NCBI GenBank assembly: GCA_965220615.1
Contig: CBDCQL010000002.1
Coordinates: 2,453,597-2,517,596, forward strand
DNA from: JAGWBD01 sp965220615
Lineage (GTDB): Bacteria > Chloroflexota > Anaerolineae > Aggregatilineales > Phototrophicaceae
Length of the DNA stretch: 64,000 bases
Reading direction: 5' to 3'
The position numbers and the translations under genes are program-made. This document shows, one piece after another, positions 17,377 through 26,134 of this stretch (position 1 is its first letter; the number at the start of each line of letters is the position of its first letter). The notes beneath the pieces are model-generated. The model did not search any database, was not told where the DNA came from, and saw nothing but the letters and a program-made list of their open reading frames with translations.

Positions 17377-18360
17377 ATGATACGGAACGTTCCACGTCGG
17401 CTTTGGCTGTTGCCGGCAGTCTTGCTCGTCGTGGCAGCCTGCAGCGCCCTTGAACCCCAGGCGGCGCCACCCACGGTGACGCTGGTGCCACGCTCTACGG
17501 CGACGCCCCTCCCTTCCGACACGCCGGCGCCCACGCCGACGCAGACACCCCGCGCAACCCTGACCCTGGCCCCCAGCGAGACGCCGCCGCCCAGCCCCAC
17601 ACCCGCCCGCAGCGGCCTGATCGACGCCGTGCGCTCGGTCAATCTGCGTTCCGGCCCGGGCGTGAGTTACGGCGCCCTGGCGGCCCTGCAGCCGGGCGAA
17701 CGCGTAATCCTGCTGGCGCAGGACGAGGACGCCAGTTGGCAACAGGTGCAACTGGCCGACGGTCGGGTCGGCTGGGTCGCCGCCAGCCTGATCGTCGAGG
17801 CCGGGGAATCCACCAGCGCCCTGCCGGTGATTGACGTGGAGTCCGTCCGGGCGACGGCCACCGCCATCGCCGCCAGCGACGCAGCCCTTGCCGAACCCGC
17901 CGCGGTGGCCGCCGAAGGGCCCGGCGAGACGGCGGGCGGCGGCGCCCTGCGCACCGGCGTGGACGTGCTGGCCTACTGCGACGACGCCGAGCACGGCTTC
18001 CCGGCGCCGGAGGGACTGGTCGCCGGCTCGACCATCGACGTCTGGTGGACCTGGTTTGCCAGCACGCGGGCGCAGGTCGAGGACCATCTGGCCAACGCCA
18101 TCTACGAAGTTACGGTGGACGGGGAACCCCTCAACGACTGGCGCGACTACCGTCTGCCGCCCGAACGCCACGATGACGGCAATACCTACGTCTACTGGTA
18201 CGTGCGTTACGGCCCGCTGGAGGCCGGCGACCATCGCATCACTTACCGGCTGACCTGGAGCGAGGCCATCAGTGACGGCTACCGTCGCTTCGGCCCCGGC
18301 ACCGATACCACGCAGGAATCCGGCAACTGCAGCTTCCGCGTGCTGCCCGCCGGGGGCTAG
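17377..18360 (+). CDS. Lipoprotein with Thr-Pro linker and SH3b domain
   Basis: The promoter position argues for the ATG at 17377 rather than the one at 17365, which overlaps the -10 hexamer. The protein (327 residues) has a lipoprotein signal (RRLWLLPAVLLVVAACS; Cys is the lipidation site), a Thr/Pro-rich spacer of about 55 residues, then a bacterial SH3 domain (SVNLRSGPGVSYGALAAL ... GRVGWVAASLIV). A second spacer leads to a C-terminal beta-sandwich-like domain (IDVWWTWFASTRAQVEDHL, YWYVRYGPLEAGDHRITYRL). SH3b domains typically bind peptidoglycan or wall polymers, so this is probably an envelope protein. No enzymatic domain is visible. Confidence 0.82.
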   Translation: MIRNVPRRLWLLPAVLLVVAACSALEPQAAPPTVTLVPRSTATPLPSDTPAPTPTQTPRATLTLAPSETPPPSPTPARSGLIDAVRSVNLRSGPGVSYGALAALQPGERVILLAQDEDASWQQVQLADGRVGWVAASLIVEAGESTSALPVIDVESVRATATAIAASDAALAEPAAVAAEGPGETAGGGALRTGVDVLAYCDDAEHGFPAPEGLVAGSTIDVWWTWFASTRAQVEDHLANAIYEVTVDGEPLNDWRDYRLPPERHDDGNTYVYWYVRYGPLEAGDHRITYRLTWSEAISDGYRRFGPGTDTTQESGNCSFRVLPAGG

Positions 18361-18372
18361 CGGCCCGTCCGG

Positions 18373-18723
18373 CTAAAACTGAAAGCCCTTGCGAAAGGGC
18401 AGGATCTTGCGCTCGTAGTCCGTCGTCAGTTCCTGCAGACGCGTTTCCATATCCTCAAAGCGTCGGCTGGATGCCAGTTTGAGCAGGTTTTCCTCGCTCT
18501 CGGTCACAAACTCCAGTTGCCGCACGGGGTATTCGCCCCAGGCGACGTGCCAGACGCGAAACAGATAGATGCCCATCGTCTCCAGTTCCGGCACAAATTC
18601 CTTCAGGACAAAGTGATAATAGGTCTTCACCTGCTCCGGGCGAATGTCGTAGGTCAACAGCAACTTGTAACCGGGAATGATGGTTGCGGCCATGACGGCG
18701 TCCGTCGTTGAACCTGTCTCCAT
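18373..18723 (-). CDS. Small NIPSNAP/ferredoxin-fold-like protein
   Basis: Up to 116 residues. An alpha-beta pattern typical of dimeric alpha/beta-barrel (NIPSNAP-like) proteins is visible: YKLLLTYDIRPEQVKTYYHFV, then YLFRVWHVAWGEYP and EFVTESEENLLKLASS. No catalytic motif. The start is uncertain: the ATG at 18723 lies inside a TAGAAT hexamer that looks like a -10, so the ATG at 18693 (MAATIIPGYKLL) may be the true start. Function unknown. Confidence 0.68.
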   Translation of the reverse strand: METGSTTDAVMAATIIPGYKLLLTYDIRPEQVKTYYHFVLKEFVPELETMGIYLFRVWHVAWGEYPVRQLEFVTESEENLLKLASSRRFEDMETRLQELTTDYERKILPFRKGFQF

Positions 18724-18875
18724 TCTAGCACGATGGTCGCCGGGTCGCGCCCTCGCCCGGCCGATGACCGGCGCCGCATTCGCCCCTGAAGCGCCGCCAC
18801 GGCCCGGTCGCCCTGCTTGACGCGCCCGTCTGAATGCGTCAGGATATCGTAGCCTGAACGCGCCGGGAGTAGACC

Positions 18876-21185
18876 ATGAGCCATCTGCAGGAGCGCCTCG
18901 AAGAGTTGCGCCGACGGCTGATGGCGGCTACCGACGACGCGGCCGCGTTGACGCGACTGGAGGCCGAGGCGCGCGCCCTGCTGGCGGACGCCCGCAACAC
19001 CCCGCACGAGGCCGCCGCTCAGGCGCTTTTCGCCGAACTGGCGCGTATCAGCAACCCCACCTCTCCTACCGCCGCCACCGTGCGCGGTCTGCTGCGGCGG
19101 GCGCGCATCCGCATTGAAATCGCCGGCGACGACGACGACATCGACGAGGCCATTGACATCCTCGCCGAGGCCCTCGCCCTCGACGCCGAGGCACCCGACA
19201 CCATCGCCATGTTGCAGCAGGCCGGCGCCTGGAGCGGCCAGGCGCGCCAGCGCGTCAGCGACCTCTTCGCACGTCACAACGTTGCGGCCAGCGCCAGCGC
19301 CCCCAACAATGACACAGACGTGACTCCGGCGGTGCCGGAAGCCCCGGACCTGCCGGAGGAACTGCCGTCCTACACACCCTCCTTCGGGCCGGAACCCGGG
19401 GAGACGACTGACGAGCCGCCCCGGCAGTCGGCGACGGAGAGTTCGACCTGGTTCGGCCCGGATATCGAGGACACGCTCTCACGCCTGACCCAGGCCTATT
19501 ACGCCGGCGAGTACCAGCAGACGGTGGACCTCGCCAATCGCGCCCTGACCATGCAGCCGGGCAACCCTGCCGCGCTGGAATACCGTCAGAAGGCCGAGGA
19601 CAACCTGATTCGCGGCGTGGTGCCCGATCACCGCATCCCCTTCGACGCGCGCGTGGCCTACAACCGCGCCAACTCGCTGGTACGCGCCGGCAACTACGAC
19701 GAGGCCGAACGCCTCTACCGCGAGGCGCGCGACCTCGCCGAACACAGCGGCATCCTTAGCTGGAAGGATGCCGAGCAGGCGATGCTCGAAATCCAGGACC
19801 TGGCCCTGGCGCGGGAACTGCTCAACGAGGGCGACCGCCTGATGGAGAGCGACCAGTGGAACGAGGCGCTGCGCAAGTACGAAGGCGCGCTGCGCGTGGT
19901 CGCCAACGACCCCCAGGCGGAGGAACGCATCGAGAACCTGCGCCGCGTCCAGCAGGATGCCGAACAGGCCAGCACACAACTGGGCATGCTCAGCGGTTCG
20001 CTGCAGGAGCAGGCCAACCAGCTGGAAAACATCATGACCGTCATCCAGCGCGCCCACCAGCGCCTGCCCGGCAGCCAGCGCCTGCGCCAGTTGATGGAGA
20101 CCACCAACCAGCGTCAACTGGCCATTCGCAACCGGCTCTTCGACCAGGCGCGCATCGCCCTTTCCCGCAACGATAACGCCAACTCGCTGGAGGAACGCCT
20201 GCAGCTGGCGGGGGAGGCCAGCGCCCTGCTGGAACTGGCCGCAATGCTGGACCCCGGCGACGCCGATCTGGCCGCCGCGTCGATGGCCGCCCGCAGCCAG
20301 ATCAACGACATGGAGAACGCGCGTCAGACCATTGAGCGCGCCGCCGCCCTCGTCGCGCAGAACTTCGAGAACGACCTGACCCAGGCACGCAGCATGCTGG
20401 CCGGCCTGGAGGACTACTCCCAGGACGCCCGCTGGCGCAGCGTCGTCAACGAACTGATGACGCGCTACCTCGAGCGCGTCGAGGACGCGCTTGAAGCCGG
20501 CGACCTGGACCTGGCCCGGTCTTGGCTGGACGCCGCCAACGAAGGGCCTTTTAACCTCATCGGCCGGCGCACCGAACTGCAACGCCTAGAGCGCGCCCTG
20601 CGCCGCAGCCGCGGCCGTCGTCGCACGCGGACGCTGCTCTTTGTCGGCCTGATTTTCATCGGCGCCGCCGGCGTTGCCCTGCTGTCCCGGCCGCTGTGGT
20701 TTCCGGTGCTTTATCCGCCGCCCACGCCCACGCCCACCAGTACGCCGACGCCGAGCAACACGCCCACCATCACCCCGACCGGCACGCCCACCGTCACGCC
20801 CTCATGGACGCCGACGGCCAGCAACACCCCGACCGCCACGTGGACACCGACCACCACCTTCACGGCCACGGCCACGCCGACCATTACTCCCACACCGACT
20901 ATCACCGCCACGCCGACCATCACGCCCACGCCGGTCGTGCTCTGCTACATCGGCAATTTCGGCGACGGCGCCATCAACATTCGTGCGGAACCGGCCACCT
21001 CGTCACGCCGCGTCGGCCTGCTGGAGGCGGGCGCCACGATGCAGGTTGGCGGCCAGCAAATCAGCGAAATCGATGGTCAGTTGTGGTATCTGGTGCGCGA
21101 CGAGCCCGGCCCCAGTTCGCGCATCAACGGCTGGGTGCGCGACGACGTCGTGCGGGCGATCGACTGTCCGCCGCTGGATGGCTGA
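18876..21185 (+). CDS. TPR-rich membrane-anchored protein with Thr-Pro linker and C-terminal SH3b domain
   Basis: A 769-residue protein with a GGGAG ribosome-binding site. Residues of about 1-580 are almost all helical and rich in Ala, Arg and Glu, with TPR-like repeats (LTQAYYAGEYQQTVDLANRAL, AYNRANSLVRAGNYDEAERLYREA, GDRLMESDQWNEALRKYEGAL). One membrane helix follows near residue 590 (LLFVGLIFIGAAGVALL), then about 75 residues of Thr-Pro linker, and an SH3b domain (INIRAEPATSSRRVGLLEAG ... NGWVRDDVV). The TPR part should be cytoplasmic and the SH3b part outside, which suggests a scaffold linking internal complexes to the wall. The same Thr-Pro/SH3b ending occurs in the lipoprotein at 17377. 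Confidence 0.85.
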   Translation: MSHLQERLEELRRRLMAATDDAAALTRLEAEARALLADARNTPHEAAAQALFAELARISNPTSPTAATVRGLLRRARIRIEIAGDDDDIDEAIDILAEALALDAEAPDTIAMLQQAGAWSGQARQRVSDLFARHNVAASASAPNNDTDVTPAVPEAPDLPEELPSYTPSFGPEPGETTDEPPRQSATESSTWFGPDIEDTLSRLTQAYYAGEYQQTVDLANRALTMQPGNPAALEYRQKAEDNLIRGVVPDHRIPFDARVAYNRANSLVRAGNYDEAERLYREARDLAEHSGILSWKDAEQAMLEIQDLALARELLNEGDRLMESDQWNEALRKYEGALRVVANDPQAEERIENLRRVQQDAEQASTQLGMLSGSLQEQANQLENIMTVIQRAHQRLPGSQRLRQLMETTNQRQLAIRNRLFDQARIALSRNDNANSLEERLQLAGEASALLELAAMLDPGDADLAAASMAARSQINDMENARQTIERAAALVAQNFENDLTQARSMLAGLEDYSQDARWRSVVNELMTRYLERVEDALEAGDLDLARSWLDAANEGPFNLIGRRTELQRLERALRRSRGRRRTRTLLFVGLIFIGAAGVALLSRPLWFPVLYPPPTPTPTSTPTPSNTPTITPTGTPTVTPSWTPTASNTPTATWTPTTTFTATATPTITPTPTITATPTITPTPVVLCYIGNFGDGAINIRAEPATSSRRVGLLEAGATMQVGGQQISEIDGQLWYLVRDEPGPSSRINGWVRDDVVRAIDCPPLDG

Positions 21186-21190
21186 GCGCG

Positions 21191-22528
21191 CTAGAGGCAG
21201 ATGGCGAAGCGCTGCAGGTCGATGAGCCACAGGCCGCCGTCCACGCCGTTGGCGGCCAGCGCCAGAGTCGTGAAATCCGGCGAGAGGGCCATGCGGCTGC
21301 GCGCATCCGGCGCCAGTTGCAGGGGCAGCGGGCTCAGGTCATGCAGGGTCTCTGAATCCGGATTGTAGCATTGCAAACGCGCCTGGCCGTCGACGGGGCG
21401 GGCGATATAGATGCGACGTCCACCCGGGCTGTTCGCGTACCAGGGCGCGGGCCAGTGATTGCCGGGCGGCTCCGCCTCGAACATTGGTATGGTGAAATTG
21501 CTGGCGCTGTCCTTGAGGAAATAACCGGTGACGCCATCGATGGTGGCGCTGATCACCAGGCCGTGACCGCTGGCGGAGACGCCCGGCACCGTCCGTGAGG
21601 GGATGGCCTCCGACGGGTGCAGGCTGAGCCGGCGACCCTCGGAATTGCCAACGGCGTAGCTGACCGCCGTGCCCTGGCCGGCGTGAAACCAGGCGACGAA
21701 CACGCCGCTGTCGCCCTGCCAGCTGATGCCCTGCAGGGAAATATTGTAAATGTCGTCGACGATCACGCGCGGGAAAGTGCCGTTGGGCTCCACGGTGACC
21801 AGCGAATTGGCCGCACTGCGGTAAAAGGCACGGCGCTGGCCAGGCGCAAAGCTTAAAAACGAGCGGCGGAACAGCAGCGGATCGCTCTGGTCGATGGCCT
21901 GCAGCAATGGCTCCGTCACCTGCTCCGCCCGCGGGTGCGCCGGCAGCGCGACGCGTTCCCCACCCTGCAGGTCAACCTCAAACCAGTCCCGCCGGGTGAA
22001 GACGTCGCGCCAGCAGCCGCTGCTGTAGCGCAGGTGTCGCGCGTCCACCCATTCCAGCTCGACGATCTCGCCGCTGTCCACCTGGCGGATGCCCGGCAGG
22101 TCCTGCGCAATCCGGGACGTCGCGGCGTCTCGCGGGCTGGCCTGCGGCAGCAAATCGATGCTGGCGTCGGGCGGCAACTCCGCCGCGCCAAAGAGATCGA
22201 GTTGCAGCACGAGGGGCGCGCTCTCCGACGGCCACAGGACGTGGTCCGCCGGCAGCGCCTCGCCACAGGCGCCCGTCAGAAAGCCATAGGCCTCGCCGAT
22301 CAGCGCGCCATCGGCGTCGTGGACCCTGGCGACCAGCTCGTCCACGGCCCAGGCGCGTTCACCCATGTTCTGCAACCGTCCCTCAATGTAGGCCCCCTCC
22401 TGCCCCCACACGTCCGGCCGCAGCACGACGGCCAGTTCCAGCGGCTGCAACTCTTCACCCTGGGCCGGCAACGGGACGGCCTGAACGACGACCAGAAAGA
22501 ACAGGACAAGCGCGCGAAGCTGTGGCAT
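21191..22528 (-). CDS. Secreted protein with probable beta-propeller
   Basis: A 445-residue protein with a signal peptide (MPQLRALVLFFLVVVQAVPLPAQG). Residues 30-130 resemble an immunoglobulin-like domain (LAVVLRPDVWGQEGAYIEGRLQNMG). The rest repeats strands such as FAPGQRRAFYRSAANSLVTVEPN, WQGDSGVFVAWFHAGQ and RMALSPDFTTLALAANGVDGGLWLID, which look like TolB/WD40-type blades. Function unknown. It is convergent with the TPR protein gene, with only 5 bases between the stops. Confidence 0.72.
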   Translation of the reverse strand: MPQLRALVLFFLVVVQAVPLPAQGEELQPLELAVVLRPDVWGQEGAYIEGRLQNMGERAWAVDELVARVHDADGALIGEAYGFLTGACGEALPADHVLWPSESAPLVLQLDLFGAAELPPDASIDLLPQASPRDAATSRIAQDLPGIRQVDSGEIVELEWVDARHLRYSSGCWRDVFTRRDWFEVDLQGGERVALPAHPRAEQVTEPLLQAIDQSDPLLFRRSFLSFAPGQRRAFYRSAANSLVTVEPNGTFPRVIVDDIYNISLQGISWQGDSGVFVAWFHAGQGTAVSYAVGNSEGRRLSLHPSEAIPSRTVPGVSASGHGLVISATIDGVTGYFLKDSASNFTIPMFEAEPPGNHWPAPWYANSPGGRRIYIARPVDGQARLQCYNPDSETLHDLSPLPLQLAPDARSRMALSPDFTTLALAANGVDGGLWLIDLQRFAICL

Positions 22529-22637
22529 GTGGGCCCCCGGGACGGACAGATTAACGATTGTAGACGATGGCCGCCCACTGTGAACCCCGGCGCCGGGCCG
22601 TTACAATCCGCCCTGAAGGGCGAAAGGAAGACCGGCC

Positions 22638-23021
22638 ATGGTGCGCTGCGGCATCGATCTCATCGACATCTGTCGCGTGGCTGCGGGAATCGAACGCTTC
22701 GGCGAGCGCTTCCTGCAACGCTTCTTCACGCCCGGTGAACGCGCCGACTGCGAGGACCGGCCGGGGAGCCTGGCCGCGCGCCTGGCCGCCAAGGAAGCCG
22801 TCGCCAAGGCCCTCGGCACGGGCATCGGCGCCGTGCGCTGGCGCGACATCGAGGTGCGCTGCGCCGGGGCGGACGGTCGGCCCGAACTTCATCTGCACGG
22901 CGCAGCCGCGGGCATCGCCAGCGGCCTGGGTCTGACGCAGTGGGACGTCAGCCTGACGCACACCGACGGTCAGGCGGCCGCGGTGGCGGTCGCACAGCAG
23001 GACGGGCGCGGCGCGGGTTAA
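22638..23021 (+). CDS. acpS: Holo-[acyl-carrier-protein] synthase
   Basis: A 127-residue phosphopantetheinyl transferase. The family signatures are visible: GIDLIDICRV at the N-terminus (Mg-binding Asp), FTPGERADC, RLAAKEAVAKALGTG with the catalytic Glu-Lys pair, and the terminal WDVSLTHTDGQAAAVA. It transfers 4'-phosphopantetheine from CoA to apo-ACP in fatty-acid synthesis. An AAAGGAAG ribosome-binding site precedes the ATG and a TACAAT -10 lies at about 22602. The next gene, an acyl-CoA-type hydratase, follows on the same strand and fits lipid metabolism. Confidence 0.95.
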   Translation: MVRCGIDLIDICRVAAGIERFGERFLQRFFTPGERADCEDRPGSLAARLAAKEAVAKALGTGIGAVRWRDIEVRCAGADGRPELHLHGAAAGIASGLGLTQWDVSLTHTDGQAAAVAVAQQDGRGAG

Positions 23022-23052
23022 AATGCCCGCGGCCGTCAGTAGGGAGGCAGCC

Positions 23053-23541
23053 ATGCGCCATACGGAATCAGGCCCGCTGGGCCTTTATTACGAGGATATC
23101 GAGACCGGCGCGGAGTTCGTCACCCGCGGGCGCAGCATCACCGAGGCCGATATCGTCCAGTTCGCCGCGCTCACCGGCGATTTCAACCCCATGCACACGG
23201 ACGAGCGTTACATGCAGGGCCACCCCATGGGCCAGCGCGTGGCGCACGGCATGCTCACGCTCAGCTATGCCGTCGGCCAGATCTACCAGCTGGGCTTCAT
23301 GGAACGCACGGTCATCGCCTTCCGCAGCGTGGAGATGAAGTTCAGCCTGCCGGTCTTCATCGGCGACACGCTGCACAGCGTGCTGCGCATCACGGAAAAG
23401 CGACCTGCGCGGCGCCTCGGCGGCGGTTCCATCACGGCCGCGGTGCGCATCCTCAATCAGAATGGACGCGCCGTACAGAGCGGCACGATGACCCTCATCA
23501 TCGCCTCGCGGCCGGCGGAGGCGGCTGACGGGGTTACTTGA
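23053..23541 (+). CDS. MaoC-like (R)-specific enoyl-CoA hydratase
   Basis: A 162-residue hot-dog-fold protein starting at the ATG at 23053, which has a GGGAGG ribosome-binding site; the upstream start at 23023 does not. The catalytic hydratase-2 motif is present: FAALTGDFNPMHTDERYMQGHPMG with the Asp and His, then VAHGMLTLS. MaoC-type enzymes hydrate trans-2-enoyl-CoA or an acyl thioester in fatty-acid or polyhydroxyalkanoate metabolism. It lies directly behind acpS and may be co-transcribed. The exact acyl substrate is not readable. Confidence 0.92.
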   Translation: MRHTESGPLGLYYEDIETGAEFVTRGRSITEADIVQFAALTGDFNPMHTDERYMQGHPMGQRVAHGMLTLSYAVGQIYQLGFMERTVIAFRSVEMKFSLPVFIGDTLHSVLRITEKRPARRLGGGSITAAVRILNQNGRAVQSGTMTLIIASRPAEAADGVT

Positions 23542-23567
23542 CACACGCGCCGGGGCCAGGCTACGCT
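23538..23567 (+). promoter_or_regulatory. Promoter of the tandem TPR genes
   Basis: TTGACA (23538-23543) with an 18-base spacer to TACGCT (23562-23567). The -35 overlaps the stop codon of the hydratase gene. Confidence 0.55.
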
Positions 23568-23598
23568 GAATCCCCGGGAGCACAACGCAGGCCTGTGT

Positions 23599-24867
23599 AT
23601 GCGCATCAAACGCGACTATTCGCGTCCCTTTTTTGGCTCCCGCCGGCGCCGGCTTCCCGGACGCAACCTGCTCCCCGTCCTGCTGCTGCTGGCCATGGCC
23701 CTGGCATTCTTCTGGCTGCAACGCGATACCCTGCAGTATGCCGCCCTGGATCTCGTCGGCCTGGCGCCCACGCCCACGCCCTTCGCCAGCGAACTGGCCA
23801 CCCGTGGCGCTGCGCTGGCGCAGGCCGGCGATCTGGCCGGCGCCGCCGCGCATTTTCTGCGGGCGGTGGAGCAGCGGCCGGACAATCTCGACTATCTCTA
23901 CGAGTACGGCAAGCTGTTGATCGAACTCGACCAGGCGCAGGAGGTGCTGGAGGAGCAGCCGCTCTTCGGCGGGCTGACGCTGGCCGACCGCGCCATCGAA
24001 CTGGACAGCCGCGACGCGCGCGGCTACGCGCTCAAGGCGCGCGCGCTGGTATGGGTCGACGAGGCCGCCGACGCCATCCCGGTGGGCACCGCCGGCCTGG
24101 AGCAGAACAGCGACTTTGCCCCGCTCAACGCCGCGCTGGGGCGCGCCTACACGCGCATCGGCCGCTACCAGCAGGGTCTGGACTTCGCCGAACGGGCGGT
24201 GGAGCTGGACCCGCTGGACGTCGAGGCGCGGCGCAGTTACGCCATCTCCCTGATCTGGGTCGGCCAACGCTACGAGGCCATCGGCCAGCTGGAGGACGCG
24301 GTCGCCCTGCAGCCGCGCTGGAAGGGACCCTGGTTCGAACTGGCGGCCCAGTATCTGGCCACCGATCAGGACGAACTGGCCATCGCCACCTACGACCAGA
24401 TCCTCACCCTGGACCGCGGCGACAAGCGCGCCATGTTGCGCCTGTGTCAGGCCTGGGCGAAGGTCGGCCGCAACGACCAGGCGCAGGGCTACTGTCAGGA
24501 CGCGCTCGACGTCGACCCGCAATACGCCGAGGCCTGGATCGAGATCGGCCGGGCCAAATACACGCGCCGCAACTACGAGGGCTCGATTGAGGCCTTCGAG
24601 AACTGCGCCAACTTTGGCTCGACAGCCATTGAGTGCTGGTATCTGCGCGGCCTGGCGCACTACTATCTCGGCCAGTGCGACGAAGCCTGGACCATCCTCA
24701 ACGAGGCGCTGCCCATGACCCTGCGACTCGCCGAACCCGGCCCCATCGTCGCCAACATCCGCGAGGGGTTGCGCCTGACGACCATCGATTGCCCGGCCTA
24801 CGCCGGCGCCGCGCTGCCAACCGGCATCCCGTCCACGCCCGTCCCGCCAACCCCCATCGGCGGCTGA
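23599..24867 (+). CDS. TPR protein with N-terminal membrane anchor (first of two)
   Basis: A 422-residue protein: basic N-terminus, one membrane helix (NLLPVLLLLAMALAFFWL), a short Pro-Thr-Pro spacer, then consecutive TPR units (LATRGAALAQAGDLAGAAAHF, LNAALGRAYTRIGRYQQGLDF, EAWIEIGRAKYTRRNYEGSIEAF). The TPR part probably lies outside the cytoplasm. It ends 4 bases before a second gene of the same design, so the pair is one operon. TPR arrays bind peptides or proteins; no specific partner can be inferred. Confidence 0.85.
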   Translation: MRIKRDYSRPFFGSRRRRLPGRNLLPVLLLLAMALAFFWLQRDTLQYAALDLVGLAPTPTPFASELATRGAALAQAGDLAGAAAHFLRAVEQRPDNLDYLYEYGKLLIELDQAQEVLEEQPLFGGLTLADRAIELDSRDARGYALKARALVWVDEAADAIPVGTAGLEQNSDFAPLNAALGRAYTRIGRYQQGLDFAERAVELDPLDVEARRSYAISLIWVGQRYEAIGQLEDAVALQPRWKGPWFELAAQYLATDQDELAIATYDQILTLDRGDKRAMLRLCQAWAKVGRNDQAQGYCQDALDVDPQYAEAWIEIGRAKYTRRNYEGSIEAFENCANFGSTAIECWYLRGLAHYYLGQCDEAWTILNEALPMTLRLAEPGPIVANIREGLRLTTIDCPAYAGAALPTGIPSTPVPPTPIGG

Positions 24868-24871
24868 AGGC

Positions 24872-26134
24872 GTGAACCTGCGCATCCCCAAACGTTACCG
24901 CCGCGGCCAGCGCCGCAACCTGTTTTCCCTGCGCTGGCTGTGGCTGTGGCTGCTGACGCCCGTGGCCCTCTACGCCGGTCTCTACGTGCTGCAGAACCGC
25001 GAGCAGTTCGCGCCCGTCGTCGAAGAGCGCTTCGACCAGTTCATCGGCGACGCCGAACGCGTGCTCGCCACGGCGCTGGCGCCCACGCCCCTGCCGACCG
25101 AAGACCCCACCGTCCGCCTGCGTCTGGCCGACGCCGCCTGGCAACGGGGCGCCATCGGCGAAGCAGTCACGCTCTACGCGGAACTGGCCCCGACGCTGCC
25201 CAACGACGTCGAACTACACCAGCGCCTGGCCCTCGCGCTGGTCATGGACGGTCGTCTGGCCGAGGCCCTCGACGCCGCTGAAAACGCCGTCACCGCCGAT
25301 CCCTTCAGCGCCGACGCCTGGGCCCTGCGCGCCCTCATGCTGGACCGCAACGGAGACTTCACGGCGGCCCTCGTCAGCGCGCGCCACGCCCTCGATCTGG
25401 CCGGCGAGGCGCAGCCGGCCGCCGCGCGCGCCGGCGCCTACCTCGCCGAAGCGCTCTTCGACCTCGGCCATCACGAACGCGCCTTCAGCACCGTCAACAG
25501 CGCGCTGCAGGAAGACCCCGACAGTCCCGAGGCGCTGCGCGTGCGCGCCCACATCAACGAGTACGCCCGCTTCGATTACGATGCCGCGCTGGCGGACCTG
25601 CAGCGGGCGCGGGAGCTGGCGCCGCATCTGCCCTACATCATCATCGACCTGGCGCGGCTGCACAATTACCGCTTCGGCGACATCGACACGTCTCTCGCCC
25701 TGCTGGCGGACATCATCGACCTCAACCCACGCAACACCACCGCGCTGCTGGAGCTGGGCACCATCTACCTGCGCGTGCTCGGCGACTATGGCCGCTCGAT
25801 TGAGTACCTGTCACGCTGCATCGAAAGCAACGCGCGCCACCAGAGCTGCCATTACTGGCTGGGGCGCGCGCAAATGAATGGCGAGCAATACAGCGAGGCG
25901 GCCGCGTCCTTCCGCCGCGCCATCGACATCGGCCCCGACAACGCCCGTCACTACTGGTGGACGGCCAACGCCGACGCCTCGCAGGGCAACTGCACGGCGG
26001 CCGTACCCTGGTTGCAGCGCGGCTACCGCCTCGCCCAGGAGAGCGGCGACGAGGTGCTGACCGGTGAGTTCGAGTTCCTGATGAGCAACTGCGGTCTGTT
26101 GACCCTGCCCGATTCGCTCAGCGATCAGGGCTGA
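24872..26134 (+). CDS. TPR protein with N-terminal membrane anchor (second of two)
   Basis: A 420-residue protein starting at GTG. Same plan as its upstream neighbour: basic start (NLRIPKRYRRGQRRNLF), membrane helix (WLWLWLLTPVALYAGLYVL), LAPTPLPT spacer, and six or more TPR units (ALDAAENAVTADPFSADAWAL, YDAALADLQRARELAPHLPYI, YSEAAASFRRAIDIGPDNARH). It is probably a diverged duplicate of the first gene and co-translated with it. Its 3' end overlaps the convergent mannose-6-phosphate isomerase gene by 10 bases. Confidence 0.85.
   Translation: MNLRIPKRYRRGQRRNLFSLRWLWLWLLTPVALYAGLYVLQNREQFAPVVEERFDQFIGDAERVLATALAPTPLPTEDPTVRLRLADAAWQRGAIGEAVTLYAELAPTLPNDVELHQRLALALVMDGRLAEALDAAENAVTADPFSADAWALRALMLDRNGDFTAALVSARHALDLAGEAQPAAARAGAYLAEALFDLGHHERAFSTVNSALQEDPDSPEALRVRAHINEYARFDYDAALADLQRARELAPHLPYIIIDLARLHNYRFGDIDTSLALLADIIDLNPRNTTALLELGTIYLRVLGDYGRSIEYLSRCIESNARHQSCHYWLGRAQMNGEQYSEAAASFRRAIDIGPDNARHYWWTANADASQGNCTAAVPWLQRGYRLAQESGDEVLTGEFEFLMSNCGLLTLPDSLSDQG

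Noticed and set aside
20736..20940. Repeated ACGCCGACC-like units as a possible CRISPR or VNTR
   Set aside because: Units are degenerate codons for a Thr-Pro linker within a gene; there are no spacers.
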